In this document: positions 43,566-51,870 of the stretch, one piece after another
Layout: each line of letters starts with the position of its first letter
Numbering within the stretch: the first letter of the stretch is position 1
Source: Pseudomonas sp.
GTDB taxonomy: Bacteria > Pseudomonadota > Gammaproteobacteria > Pseudomonadales > Pseudomonadaceae
Direction: 5' to 3'
DNA: 64,000 bases
Assembly (NCBI RefSeq): GCF_030698175.1
Contig: NZ_JAUYNT010000039.1
Location: 1 to 64,000 of the forward strand
Translations under genes and position numbers: made by a program
The notes under the pieces: model-generated
Told to the model about the DNA's origin: nothing
The model's database searches: none
Seen by the model: only the letters and a program-made list of their open reading frames with translations

Positions 43566-44920
43566 TAGCCGGCCACCGCCGCCGCTACAGGTGCGACCAC
43601 ACGGGCCGGCGCCATCAGCGCCTCGATGGCGGCCACGGTCTTGGGCACCCCATCGGTGAGGATCTCGCAGCCGGTTTTGGTCACCACCACGTCGTCTTCG
43701 ATGCGCACGCCAATGCCGCGCCACTTCTTGGCGACGTTCTGGTTGTCGACGGCAATGTAGATACCCGGCTCCACCGTCATGGCCATGCCGACCTCCAGCT
43801 CGCGCCATTCGCCGCCGACCTTGTAGTCGCCGACATCATGCACATCCATGCCCAGCCAGTGGCCGGCACGGTGCATATAGAACGCTTTGTAGGCCTCGCT
43901 GGCGATCAGCTCATCGACCGCGCCTTCGAGCAGGCCGAGTTCGACTAAGCCTGCGGTGATCACCCGCACCGTCGCCTCATGGGCGGCGTTCCAATGTTTG
44001 CCGGGAGCGATTTCCTTGAAGGCGGCTTCCTGGGAGGCCAGCACTAACTCGTAGATGGCTTTTTGCTCGGACGAGAATTTGCCACTGACCGGGAAGGTGC
44101 GAGTGATGTCGCTGGCGTAGCAATCGATCTCGCAGGCGGCGTCGATCAGCACCAGATCGCCGTCTTTGAGCAACGCATCGTTCTCACGGTAATGCAGGAT
44201 GCAGGCGTTTTTGCCGGCCGCGACGATGGAGCCGTAGGCCGGCATTTTCGCCCCGCCCTTGCGGAATTCGTAATCCAGTTCGGCTTCCAAGTGGTACTCG
44301 TACAAGCCGGCGCGGCAGGCTTGCATGGCGCGCACATGGGCGCGGGCGGAAATCGCCGCGGCTTCCTTCATCACCTTCACTTCGGCCGCCGACTTGTACA
44401 GACGCATGTCGTGCAGCAGGTGATCGAGGGCAACAAACTCATTGGGCGGCTGCGCGCCTTGGCGGGCCTTGGAGCGGATCACGTTGATCCACTCCATCAG
44501 ATGGCGGTCAAACTCTTGATGAATGCCCAGGGCGTAATAGACCCGCTCGCGGCCCTCGATCAGGCCCGGCAGAATCTCGTCGATGTCGCTGATCGGGAAG
44601 GCATCGTCGGCACCGTACTGGCTGATGGCGCCGTCCTGGCCGGCACGCAGACCGTCCCAGAGTTCACGCTCGGGATTACGCTCGCGGCAGAACAGCACGT
44701 ACTCACCATGGACGCGGCCGGGGATCAGCGCCAGCACCGCTTCCTGCTCGGGGAAGCCGGTGAGGTACTGGAAATCACTGTCCTGGCGGTAGATATGCTC
44801 AACGTCGCGGTTGCGGATATACACCGGCGCCGCCGGCAGTATGGCGATGCTGTTGGGTTCCATCTGCGCCATCAGCGCCTTGCGCCGGCGCGCGAATTCG
44901 GCTTTCGGGATGCTGATCAT
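43565..44920 (-). CDS. pepP: Xaa-Pro aminopeptidase
   Basis: A 451-residue pita-bread metalloprotease that removes N-terminal residues before proline. N-terminal creatinase-like domain to about 170, then the catalytic domain with dimetal ligands seen as IDAACEIDCYASDITRTFP (two Asp), the catalytic/ligand HRAGHWLGMDVHD (His), TVEPGIY (Glu) and RIEDDVVVT (Glu). GGAGG lies four bases before the ATG at 44918-44920. The C terminus has a short alanine/valine-rich tail. It shares the TAATG overlap with ubiH, as in other gammaproteobacteria. Confidence 0.95.
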   Translation of the reverse strand: MISIPKAEFARRRKALMAQMEPNSIAILPAAPVYIRNRDVEHIYRQDSDFQYLTGFPEQEAVLALIPGRVHGEYVLFCRERNPERELWDGLRAGQDGAISQYGADDAFPISDIDEILPGLIEGRERVYYALGIHQEFDRHLMEWINVIRSKARQGAQPPNEFVALDHLLHDMRLYKSAAEVKVMKEAAAISARAHVRAMQACRAGLYEYHLEAELDYEFRKGGAKMPAYGSIVAAGKNACILHYRENDALLKDGDLVLIDAACEIDCYASDITRTFPVSGKFSSEQKAIYELVLASQEAAFKEIAPGKHWNAAHEATVRVITAGLVELGLLEGAVDELIASEAYKAFYMHRAGHWLGMDVHDVGDYKVGGEWRELEVGMAMTVEPGIYIAVDNQNVAKKWRGIGVRIEDDVVVTKTGCEILTDGVPKTVAAIEALMAPARVVAPVAAAVAG

Positions 44921-44992
44921 GGGGACCTCCAACGATTTGATTAACCCCGCCGAATCAGGCTGTGTGAAATGCCGGCGGATATAGACTAGGAA

Positions 44993-45547
44993 TCAGTGCA
45001 ACGCCGGTTTTGGCACGGCAGCCAGCGGCTTGGCACACTCGGTAAACAGCAGCAACGGCGCCACGCGCAGGTACTCCATAACCTCCATGTAATCGTTCTC
45101 GCCGTCTTCGGACTCTTCCAGCGCGTCCTGCACCTGGGCGATCCCGGCCAGGTCCTGCAGCACTTCAATGGCCTCGGCCGACAAGGCCGCATCGCGGGCA
45201 GTCAAACCAAAACCACCGAGGAAACCCTGGCACCATTGGCCCAAGGCCTGGGCCCGCTCGGCCAGCGGCGCATCGTCGTTGGGCAGCAGCAAGATGATGG
45301 TCACCTCACTGCCAGACAGCTCGCCTTTGACCATTTCTTGCAGGCCAATCAGGGCCTGACGGACTTGCTCGGACGGCTCACTGTCGAGCAAGTCAGTCGC
45401 GTCGAGCAGCCAGGCTTCACTGTCAAAGCCGGCGCCGGCACAACTGCGACCGAGCAACAGACCATGCAACTCGGCAGGTGAAACAGGATGACCATTGCTG
45501 GCAAGCAAGGCGGCGAAGGCGGCATAGGGCGAATTTTGAATGGGCAT
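44993..45547 (-). CDS. YgfB/UPF0149 family protein
   Basis: A 184-residue helical protein of the YgfB family (ELHGLLLGRSCAGAGF near residue 30, QWCQGFLGGFGL near 110, EYLRVAPLLLFTE near 160). In P. aeruginosa the family member YgfB influences beta-lactam resistance through AlpA/AmpDh3; whether that holds here is not shown. It heads the pepP-ubiH operon, 72 bases upstream of pepP. I chose the ATG at 45545-45547 (MPIQNSPY); another ATG lies four codons upstream. Confidence 0.9.
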   Translation of the reverse strand: MPIQNSPYAAFAALLASNGHPVSPAELHGLLLGRSCAGAGFDSEAWLLDATDLLDSEPSEQVRQALIGLQEMVKGELSGSEVTIILLLPNDDAPLAERAQALGQWCQGFLGGFGLTARDAALSAEAIEVLQDLAGIAQVQDALEESEDGENDYMEVMEYLRVAPLLLFTECAKPLAAVPKPALH

Positions 45548-45665
45548 AATGGCGGGCATCGAAGTAGGTTTCTGAGCTAGGCGTCAGACGACGCAATGAC
45601 TAGAATGAAGGTGGCTATCCTAGCACCGGCAGCCGCGCCAAGACCATTGATGGTGCGCAACGGGT

Positions 45666-45694
45666 TTGACCGATACGCCTAACGACCTTATATA
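45666..45694 (+). promoter_or_regulatory. strong sigma70 promoter for zapB-like/zapA
   Basis: TTGACC and TATATA are separated by exactly 17 bases, 57 bases before the ATG of the zapB-like gene. It is the clearest housekeeping promoter in the window. Confidence 0.75.
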
Positions 45695-45750
45695 TTTCAC
45701 CGCTTTTTTTGCTTATTCATCGCCAAGTAGAGAGCCCAAGTAGAGAACCT

Positions 45751-45960
45751 ATGCACGACGCCGACCTGCGCGCACTGACGGCCAAGCTGGAGCTACTGAT
45801 CCAGCGCACCGAGCATCTCAAGGCTCACAACCGGCAGTTACTGGCGAGCGCGAAAGCGTGGCGCGAGGAACGCAGCCAACTGATTGAAAAGAACGAATTG
45901 GCCCGCAGCAAGGTCGAATCGATGATTATGCGCCTCAAGGCCCTAGAGCAAGACTCATGA
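45751..45960 (+). CDS. ZapB-like coiled-coil protein (TIGR02449)
   Basis: A 69-residue almost entirely coiled-coil protein (LRALTAKLELLIQRTEHLK... with heptad leucines). It always sits in front of zapA in pseudomonads and is annotated as the TIGR02449 family. A cell-division role similar to ZapB is plausible from size, coiled coil and linkage to ZapA. Its TGA overlaps the zapA ATG (45957-45960), indicating coupled translation. The leader contains a near-duplicate AAGTAGAGA motif (45725-45746). Confidence 0.85.
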   Translation: MHDADLRALTAKLELLIQRTEHLKAHNRQLLASAKAWREERSQLIEKNELARSKVESMIMRLKALEQDS

Positions 45961-46271
45961 CCCAAGCCAAAAGCGTTACCGTGCAAATCCTCGACAAGGA
46001 GTATTGCATCGCCTGCCCGGCCGACGAGCGCGCCAACCTCGAAGGTGCCGCCCGCTACCTCGACGGCAAGATGCGCGAGATCCGCGCCAGCGGCAAAGTC
46101 ATCGGCGCCGACCGCATTGCGGTGATGGCCGCACTGAATATCAGCCACGACCTGCTGCACAAAAAACAGCGCCTCGACCAAGCCGCCGAAGAAACCCGCG
46201 AGTCGGTGCGCGACTTAATCGAGCGCGTCGACCAGGCCCTGATCACCCATCCCGATGAAGCACAAGGCTGA
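45957..46271 (+). CDS. zapA: cell division protein ZapA
   Basis: A 104-residue ZapA, which binds and bundles FtsZ protofilaments at mid-cell. Seen: the N-terminal VTVQILDKEYCIACPADERANLE beta-hairpin region (one conserved stretch), KMREIRASGKVIGADRIAVMAALNI and a C-terminal coiled coil. Overlaps the zapB-like gene by four bases (ATGA). Followed by the 6S RNA gene, the standard order zapA-ssrS-ygfA in gammaproteobacteria. Confidence 0.95.
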   Translation: MTQAKSVTVQILDKEYCIACPADERANLEGAARYLDGKMREIRASGKVIGADRIAVMAALNISHDLLHKKQRLDQAAEETRESVRDLIERVDQALITHPDEAQG

Positions 46272-46307
46272 TAGCCGAGCGGCATACCCATATGCCAGAC
46301 GCGGGGG

Positions 46308-46313
46308 TATACT
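46308..46313 (+). promoter_or_regulatory. -10 element of ssrS
   Basis: TATACT lies six bases before the predicted 5' end of 6S RNA. A small palindrome GGCATA-CCCA-TATGCC (46281-46296) just upstream may close the zapA transcript. The -35 (TACCCA) is poor. Confidence 0.55.
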
Positions 46314-46318
46314 GCCAA

Positions 46319-46498
46319 CTCCTCCCTGGTGTGTGCGCCAGTTGGCGATGTCCCTGAGCCGATTCGCACAACCCCGGGGGTTGCACGTTGAGGTCGGTGT
46401 GCATGTCCGCTTGACGGAAAGCCTTAACGCCTCCTGCAACCTCCACCTTGAACTTTCGGGTTCAAGGGCCAAGCCGGCAGCGGCACTCCGGGGAGTCA
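46319..46498 (+). ncRNA. ssrS: 6S RNA
   Basis: About 180 nt with the conserved 6S features: 5' segment containing GTCCCTGAGCCGAT, the middle GTGCATGTCCGC, AAGCCTTAA, and the 3' side CACCTTGAACTTTCGGGTTC then AAGGGC. The ends pair (ACTCC near 46318-46323 with GGAGT near 46492-46496). 6S RNA mimics an open promoter and sequesters sigma70 RNA polymerase in stationary phase. Position between zapA and ygfA is diagnostic. Exact ends are estimated. A T-run (46501-46505) follows. Confidence 0.95.
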
Positions 46499-46607
46499 TA
46501 TTTTTACAGACATTGCCGCTCAGCCTGAGCCGCAGTTCAGCCCTAGCGCAGCGCCACTCGCGCGCTGCGCATACAGCACAGCTCAACCAATCCAGCAGTC
46601 CGCAAGC

Positions 46608-47204
46608 ATGAGCTCTCAGCCAGCGCTCAGTCGTGCCCAACTGCGCCGCCAATTACGCGCCGCCCGCCGCGCCCTGAGCCGCAGCCAACAACAACGGGCC
46701 GCCCGCGATCTGTACCGACAGCTGGCACAACATCCAATGTTTCGCCGGGCTCGGCAGATTGCCTTGTACCTATCCAGCGACGGCGAGATTGACCCGCAGC
46801 ACTTAATGCGCGCCGCCCAACGTCGCGGCAAGGCCACTTATTTACCGGTCCTTAGCGCCTGGCCGAAAACCAAGATGGTCTTTCAGCGGGTGCGCGCCGA
46901 CGAGCCGTTGCGGCTTAATCGCTTTAAAATTGCCGAGCCGCGGGCCAACCGCAATAGGCAACGCAAAGTCTGGGCGCTGGATTTAATCCTGCTGCCGCTG
47001 GTGGGTTTTGATCTGGACGGCGGTCGTCTGGGCATGGGCGGTGGCTTTTATGACCGAAGTTTGGCGTATCGCAAACTGCGCGCACAGCCGCAAAAGCCGC
47101 AGCTACTGGGCTTGGCCCATGAGTGTCAAAAAGTCGGGAAATTGCCGCTGGCCAGCTGGGATGTGGCGCTGACGGCGACGGTGACCGATCGGGCCTGGTA
47201 TTAG
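46608..47204 (+). CDS. ygfA: 5-formyltetrahydrofolate cyclo-ligase
   Basis: A 198-residue MTHFS that converts 5-formyl-THF to 5,10-methenyl-THF using ATP. The signature GRLGMGGGFYDRSLAY is visible near residue 145, and LILLPLVGFDLDG precedes it. The N terminus is arginine-rich (AQLRRQLRAARRAL). It follows ssrS by about 110 bases, so it is probably cotranscribed from the 6S promoter, as in E. coli, where ygfA is linked to persistence. Confidence 0.94.
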   Translation: MSSQPALSRAQLRRQLRAARRALSRSQQQRAARDLYRQLAQHPMFRRARQIALYLSSDGEIDPQHLMRAAQRRGKATYLPVLSAWPKTKMVFQRVRADEPLRLNRFKIAEPRANRNRQRKVWALDLILLPLVGFDLDGGRLGMGGGFYDRSLAYRKLRAQPQKPQLLGLAHECQKVGKLPLASWDVALTATVTDRAWY

Positions 47205-47278
47205 CAGGCCACCATCGGACTGAAGATCATGCCGGACGGTTTAGCTGAGCAGTAAACCGCGAGGGTGCCGCTGACTCA

Positions 47279-47422
47279 TCAGCGCTTGGCTTCAACTTGG
47301 AGCGCCACACTGCTCGGCGCATCACTCTGGCTCGCCCAGTAGCTTTGCGCATAGGCGCTGGTGACCACGCCCAGACCGAACACAACCACTAAAATCCACA
47401 ATATATCTGGCTTACGTTTCAT
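47279..47422 (-). CDS. small single-pass membrane/secreted protein
   Basis: A 47-residue protein: basic MKRKPD, one hydrophobic helix (ILWILVVVFGLGVVTSAYA) and a short polar tail ending VEAKR. The AYAQ could be a signal-peptidase site. A GGGGG-containing SD-like stretch precedes the ATG. I chose this ATG over one 13 codons upstream. Small ORFs of this type are conserved next to ygfA in pseudomonads to my recollection. Function unknown. Confidence 0.6.
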   Translation of the reverse strand: MKRKPDILWILVVVFGLGVVTSAYAQSYWASQSDAPSSVALQVEAKR

Positions 47423-47611
47423 CAATGCCCCCGTGATAGACAGCTTCGCGCAGTTTTCCACGCTGATTATTGTTATAAGCCGTCCGGTGGCATTTTTTAA
47501 TCGGCGCTATTGTCCAATAACCGGCACGTCCGTGCAATTTTTTTGCCAGCACTCAGTGTCAATAAGTGCACATTTTTTAACCGCAATGCGGGTACTTACA
47601 GAGTTCAGTCC

Positions 47612-48064
47612 ATGGCCTATTGGTTAATGAAATCGGAACCCGAGGAACTGTCGATCCTCGACTTGCAACGCCTGCGCAGCGCCCAGTGGGATGGCGTACG
47701 CAATTATCAGGCGCGCAATTTTTTGCGCAGCATGGCGGTCGGCGATCTGTTCTTCTTCTACCACTCCAGCTGCCCGCAACCGGGCATCGCTGGGATTGGC
47801 TGCATCAGCGCCAGCGCCTATCCGGACCCAACGGCGCTGGACCCACACAGCGCCTATTTTGACCCCAAGGCCAGCAGCGAGAAGAACCCCTGGAGCGCCG
47901 TCACAGTTGCGTACCACGAGGCCTTTAGCCGCGTACTGAGCCTGGGCGAACTGCGCGGCCAAAGCGCACTCGGTGAGATGCCGCTGCTGCAAAAAGGCAG
48001 CCGCTTGTCGGTGATGCCGGTGACCGCCGAGCAATGGCAAGCCGTGCTGGCCTTACGCGGCTAG
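47612..48064 (+). CDS. EVE domain protein
   Basis: A 150-residue EVE-domain (PUA-like) protein: MAYWLMKSEPEELSI at the N terminus, WDGVRNYQARNFLR, GDLFFFYHSSC and the tail ending LALRG. EVE domains resemble YTH modules and are thought to recognise modified bases in DNA or RNA; EVE proteins often occur in defence and modification contexts, though this small housekeeping-like form has no such neighbours. Start ATG 47612 matches the family N terminus. It is divergent from the 47-residue gene. Confidence 0.92.
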   Translation: MAYWLMKSEPEELSILDLQRLRSAQWDGVRNYQARNFLRSMAVGDLFFFYHSSCPQPGIAGIGCISASAYPDPTALDPHSAYFDPKASSEKNPWSAVTVAYHEAFSRVLSLGELRGQSALGEMPLLQKGSRLSVMPVTAEQWQAVLALRG

Positions 48065-48177
48065 CCCGCCACGAGCCTGTGCAACGCGGCTGATTCAGAC
48101 GGCCTGGATTGACAGGTATCAACACAAACTCCGGCCAAAACCGGCAGACTGCAGCATCAACCTCAGGAGGAGGAAGC

Positions 48178-49143
48178 ATGTCTAGCTCGCACCGCCCATC
48201 GAGTTTACTGGTCATCCCACTGATTTTGATTTTGTTGGCGGTGGCCGGCTTCGGTTACTGGCAATCCCTCAGTTCGCGCCTGCCAGAAGGCCTCAGCATG
48301 GCCAACGGCCGGCTGGAAGCCACCGAAGTGCAGATCGCCAGCAAAACCCCGGGCCGCTTGGCCGAGGTACTGGTCAATGAAGGCGACCGGGTGAGCAAAA
48401 ATCAGCTGCTCGCCCGCCTCGACACCCGCACTCTCGAGGCCCAGCGCAGTCAGGCCGAAGCCGAGGTGCTGCGGGCCAAGGAAACCCTGGCGGCCGCCGA
48501 GGCCACGGTGCAATTTCGCTTGAGCGAGCAACGTCTGGCCAGCCTGGAGCTCAAGCGCACCAGCGAACTGTTCCAGCGCAATTACGCCAGCCGGCAATTG
48601 CTTGAACAGCAACAGTCGCGCCTGGAGACCAGCAACGCCGCCGTCAATGCCGCCCAGGCGCAAGTCGGCGCGCTGCGGGCGGCCATCGGCGCGGCCGAGG
48701 CACAAGTCGCCCAGCTGGCCAGCGAAATCGACGACAGCAGCCTGCTCGCCCCCATCGACGGTATCGTCCAGCTACGGCTGGCCGAGCCCGGCGAAGTGCT
48801 CGGCGCCGGTGGCCGGGTGTTGCTGATGATCGACACCAATGACCAGTACATGAACCTTTATCTACCGGCCGCCCAGGCCGGCGCCCTGACCGTTGGCGAC
48901 GAGGCGCGGATTTTGCTGGACGCCCTGCCAGACCACGCACTGCCGGCGAAAATCAGCTTTGTCGCGGCCAAATCGCAGTTCACCCCCAAAGAAGTGGAAA
49001 CCCGCGACGAGCGCCAGAAGCTGGTGTTCCGCGTCAAACTGCACCTGACCGATCCGGCGGCCGCGCCACAAGCCAAGCCCGGCATGCCCGGCGCCGGTTA
49101 TGTGCGCAGTAATGGCGCGGCCTGGCCGGCCAATCTGCAATGA
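48178..49143 (+). CDS. HlyD-family membrane fusion protein (YhiI-like)
   Basis: A 321-residue periplasmic adaptor with one N-terminal membrane helix (about 10-29), a barrel-sandwich half (ASKTPGRLAEVLVNEGDRVSKNQ), a long alpha hairpin (about 90-185, coiled coil with alanine/glutamine-rich heptads) and the closing half (APIDGIVQLRLAEPGEVLG). A very strong SD (CAGGAGGAGGAAG) precedes the ATG. It overlaps the next gene by four bases. The set HlyD-RbbA-YhhJ corresponds to E. coli yhiI-rbbA-yhhJ. Confidence 0.92.
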   Translation: MSSSHRPSSLLVIPLILILLAVAGFGYWQSLSSRLPEGLSMANGRLEATEVQIASKTPGRLAEVLVNEGDRVSKNQLLARLDTRTLEAQRSQAEAEVLRAKETLAAAEATVQFRLSEQRLASLELKRTSELFQRNYASRQLLEQQQSRLETSNAAVNAAQAQVGALRAAIGAAEAQVAQLASEIDDSSLLAPIDGIVQLRLAEPGEVLGAGGRVLLMIDTNDQYMNLYLPAAQAGALTVGDEARILLDALPDHALPAKISFVAAKSQFTPKEVETRDERQKLVFRVKLHLTDPAAAPQAKPGMPGAGYVRSNGAAWPANLQ

Positions 49144-51869
49144 GCGAACTGGCGCTTAAGGCCAACGGTCTGCGCCACAGCTATGGCAAGCAACCGGCCC
49201 TGCAGGAAGTCAGCTTCAGCCTCGCCGTCGGCACCCACTGCGGCCTGATTGGCCCGGATGGCGCCGGCAAATCCAGCCTGCTGGGACTGATCGCTGGGGT
49301 GAAAATCCTCCAGCAGGGCGAGCTGGAGGTACTCGGCGGCGCCATCACCGATCACAAACACCGCGCCAGCCTCTATCCGCGCATCGCTTTTATGCCCCAA
49401 GGCTTGGGGCAAAACCTCTACCCCGAGTTGTCGATTGCCGAGAACATCCAGTTCTTCGCCACCCTGTTCGGTCTCAGCCGCGCGCAATGCCAGGCGCGCA
49501 TGACCGAGCTGCTGGCCGCCACCGACCTCAGCGCCTTCGCCGAACGGCCGGCGGGCAAGCTGTCGGGCGGCATGAAACAAAAGCTCGGGCTGTGCTGCGC
49601 GCTGATCCACGACCCGGATTTATTGATCCTCGATGAGCCCACCACCGGCGTCGATCCGCTGTCACGCCGGCATTTCTGGGAGCTGGTCGAGCAAGTCCGC
49701 CGCCAGCGCCCGCAGCTGACCTTGCTGGTGGCCACCGCCTATATGGAAGAGGCCGCGCAGTTCGAGCAATGCCTGATGCTCGACCGTGGCCAGTTGATTG
49801 CCCAAGGCACCAGCGCCGAACTGGCGGCTGCCACCCCGAGCGGCAAACTCGATGATGCCTTTACCCATTTTCAGGGCGATCAGGCGGGTAAGCATGAGCC
49901 GCTAGTAATTCCGCCGCAATCAGAAGGCGAGGCGGAAATCGCCATCGAAGCCAACGAGCTGTGCCTGCGTTTTGGCGACTTTACCGCCGTCGACAAGGTT
50001 AGTTTCGCCATTCGCCAGGGCGAGATTTTCGGTTTTCTCGGCTCCAATGGTTGCGGCAAGACCACCACCATGAAGGTGCTCACCGGCCTGCTGGCGGCCA
50101 GCGCAGGCAGCGCCAAGCTGTTCGGCAAACAGGTGGACGCCAAAGACCTGGCCACCCGCAAGCGCGTCGGTTTTATGTCGCAGAGCTTCTCGCTGTACGG
50201 CGAGCTAAGTGTGCGGCAGAACCTTGAGCTGCACGCGCGCCTGTTCGACCTACCAGCAGCGGAAGGCGTGGCGCGCAGCCAGGCCTTGATGGAACGCTTT
50301 GGCCTCACCGAGGTGGCCCAGCAGCAATCCGGCGAGTTACCCCTGGGGGTGCGTCAGCGCCTGTCCCTGGCGGTCGCCGTGCTGCACAAACCGGAAGTGC
50401 TGATCCTCGATGAACCCACCTCCGGGGTCGATCCGGCGGCGCGGGATGACTTCTGGCGCCTGCTGATTGAATTGTCGCGCGAACAGGGCGTGACCATCTT
50501 TCTGTCCACTCACTTTATGAACGAAGCCGAGCGCTGCGACCGCATCTCGCTGATGCATGCCGGCAAGGTGCTGGCCTGCGACACCCCGGCCGCGCTGCAG
50601 CAGCAGTATGCCGGCGAGAACCTGGAGGCGGCGTTCGTCAGCTGCCTGCAGCAAGCCCAAGGCGAACCCGCCACTGGTGCAGCAGCCAGCTTGGGCGGCG
50701 ACAGCGCACCCGAGGCCAGCACCCCGATTCAAACCCGCCGGGGCTTTAGCCTGAACCGCCTGCGGGCGGTGGCCGTGCGCGAGGGCAAGGAGCTGCGCCG
50801 CGACCCGGTGCGCCTGGCGTTCGCCCTGCTCGGCTCGGTGTTTATGATGGTGATCTTCGGCTACGGCATCTCCCTGGACGTGGAGAACCTGCGCTTTGCC
50901 GCCTTCGACCAGGACAACTCGCCACAGAGCCGCAGTTATCTGGAAGCTTTTCGCGGCTCGCGCTACTTCGAGGAACACCCGCCGATCAGCTCGCCACAAG
51001 AGCTGCACCAGCGCCTGCAACGCTCGGAAGTCAAAATAGTCCTGGAAGTGCCGCCCGGCTTTGGCCGCGACCTGTATGCCGGGCGCCAGCCACAGGTGGC
51101 CGTATGGCTGGACGGCAGCATGCCGTTTCGCGCCGAGACCAGTCGCAACTATATCGAGGCGGTGCACCTGGCCAATCTGCAGGAATTCGCCAGCAACAGC
51201 AGCCAAACCAGCCGACCACCGGCCGGCGCCAGCCTGGCCACCCGTTTTCGCTACAACCAGGACGTGATCAGCGTGAATGCCATAGGCCCTGGCGTGATGG
51301 CGCTGATTCTGGTGTTTATCCCGGCCATGCTCACCGCCCTCGGTGTGGTGCGTGAAAAAGAACTCGGCTCGATCAGTAATTTTTACGCCACGCCGCTGAG
51401 TCGCCTGGAGTTTCTGTTCGGCAAGCAGCTGCCCTATATCGCCGTCAGCCTGCTCAATCTGGCGTTGCTGGTGGCGGTCAACCGCTGGCTGTTTGCTGTG
51501 CCGCTGAAGGGCAGCGTGCTCACCCTGGCCTTCGGCGGCCTGCTCTATGTGCTGGCCACCACCAGCCTCGGCCTGCTGATCTCGGCCTTCACCAAGACGC
51601 AGATTGCGGCGATCCTCGGCACCATGATTCTCACCAGCCTGCCGACCATTCAGTTTTCCGGGCTGATCGTGCCGCGCTCGTCCCTGGCCGGTGGCGCCGC
51701 GCTGATGGGCAATCTGTTCCCGGCCGGCTACTTTCTCGACATTGCCGTCGGCACCTTCACCAAGGCCCTGGATTTGCGCCAGCTCTGGCCGCAATGCCTG
51801 GCCTTGTTTGGCTTCTTCGCGGTGTTTACCGCGCTGAGCGTGGCGCTACTGAAAAAGCAGGAGGCCTGA
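49140..51869 (+). CDS. RbbA/YhiH-like fused ABC ATPase-permease
   Basis: A 909-residue protein, close to E. coli RbbA (911). Two ABC ATPase domains: Walker A GPDGAGKSS near residue 40, signature LSGGMKQKLG and LLILDEPTTGVDP; then Walker A GSNGCGKTT near 300, signature SGELPLGVRQRLSL (degenerate: LPLGVRQ) and VLILDEPTSGVDP. The C-terminal third (from about 540) is an ABC-2 permease with six helices. RbbA was described as a ribosome-bound ATPase stimulating tRNA release, while its membrane part suggests export or anchoring. Flanked by an adaptor (four-base overlap) and a second permease (one base gap). Confidence 0.92.
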   Translation: MSELALKANGLRHSYGKQPALQEVSFSLAVGTHCGLIGPDGAGKSSLLGLIAGVKILQQGELEVLGGAITDHKHRASLYPRIAFMPQGLGQNLYPELSIAENIQFFATLFGLSRAQCQARMTELLAATDLSAFAERPAGKLSGGMKQKLGLCCALIHDPDLLILDEPTTGVDPLSRRHFWELVEQVRRQRPQLTLLVATAYMEEAAQFEQCLMLDRGQLIAQGTSAELAAATPSGKLDDAFTHFQGDQAGKHEPLVIPPQSEGEAEIAIEANELCLRFGDFTAVDKVSFAIRQGEIFGFLGSNGCGKTTTMKVLTGLLAASAGSAKLFGKQVDAKDLATRKRVGFMSQSFSLYGELSVRQNLELHARLFDLPAAEGVARSQALMERFGLTEVAQQQSGELPLGVRQRLSLAVAVLHKPEVLILDEPTSGVDPAARDDFWRLLIELSREQGVTIFLSTHFMNEAERCDRISLMHAGKVLACDTPAALQQQYAGENLEAAFVSCLQQAQGEPATGAAASLGGDSAPEASTPIQTRRGFSLNRLRAVAVREGKELRRDPVRLAFALLGSVFMMVIFGYGISLDVENLRFAAFDQDNSPQSRSYLEAFRGSRYFEEHPPISSPQELHQRLQRSEVKIVLEVPPGFGRDLYAGRQPQVAVWLDGSMPFRAETSRNYIEAVHLANLQEFASNSSQTSRPPAGASLATRFRYNQDVISVNAIGPGVMALILVFIPAMLTALGVVREKELGSISNFYATPLSRLEFLFGKQLPYIAVSLLNLALLVAVNRWLFAVPLKGSVLTLAFGGLLYVLATTSLGLLISAFTKTQIAAILGTMILTSLPTIQFSGLIVPRSSLAGGAALMGNLFPAGYFLDIAVGTFTKALDLRQLWPQCLALFGFFAVFTALSVALLKKQEA

Positions 51870-51870
51870 G

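Noticed and set aside
47612..48064. EVE protein as part of a defence island
   Set aside because: Neighbours are core genes (ygfA, transporter operon) in the usual Pseudomonas order; no restriction, toxin or nuclease genes adjoin.
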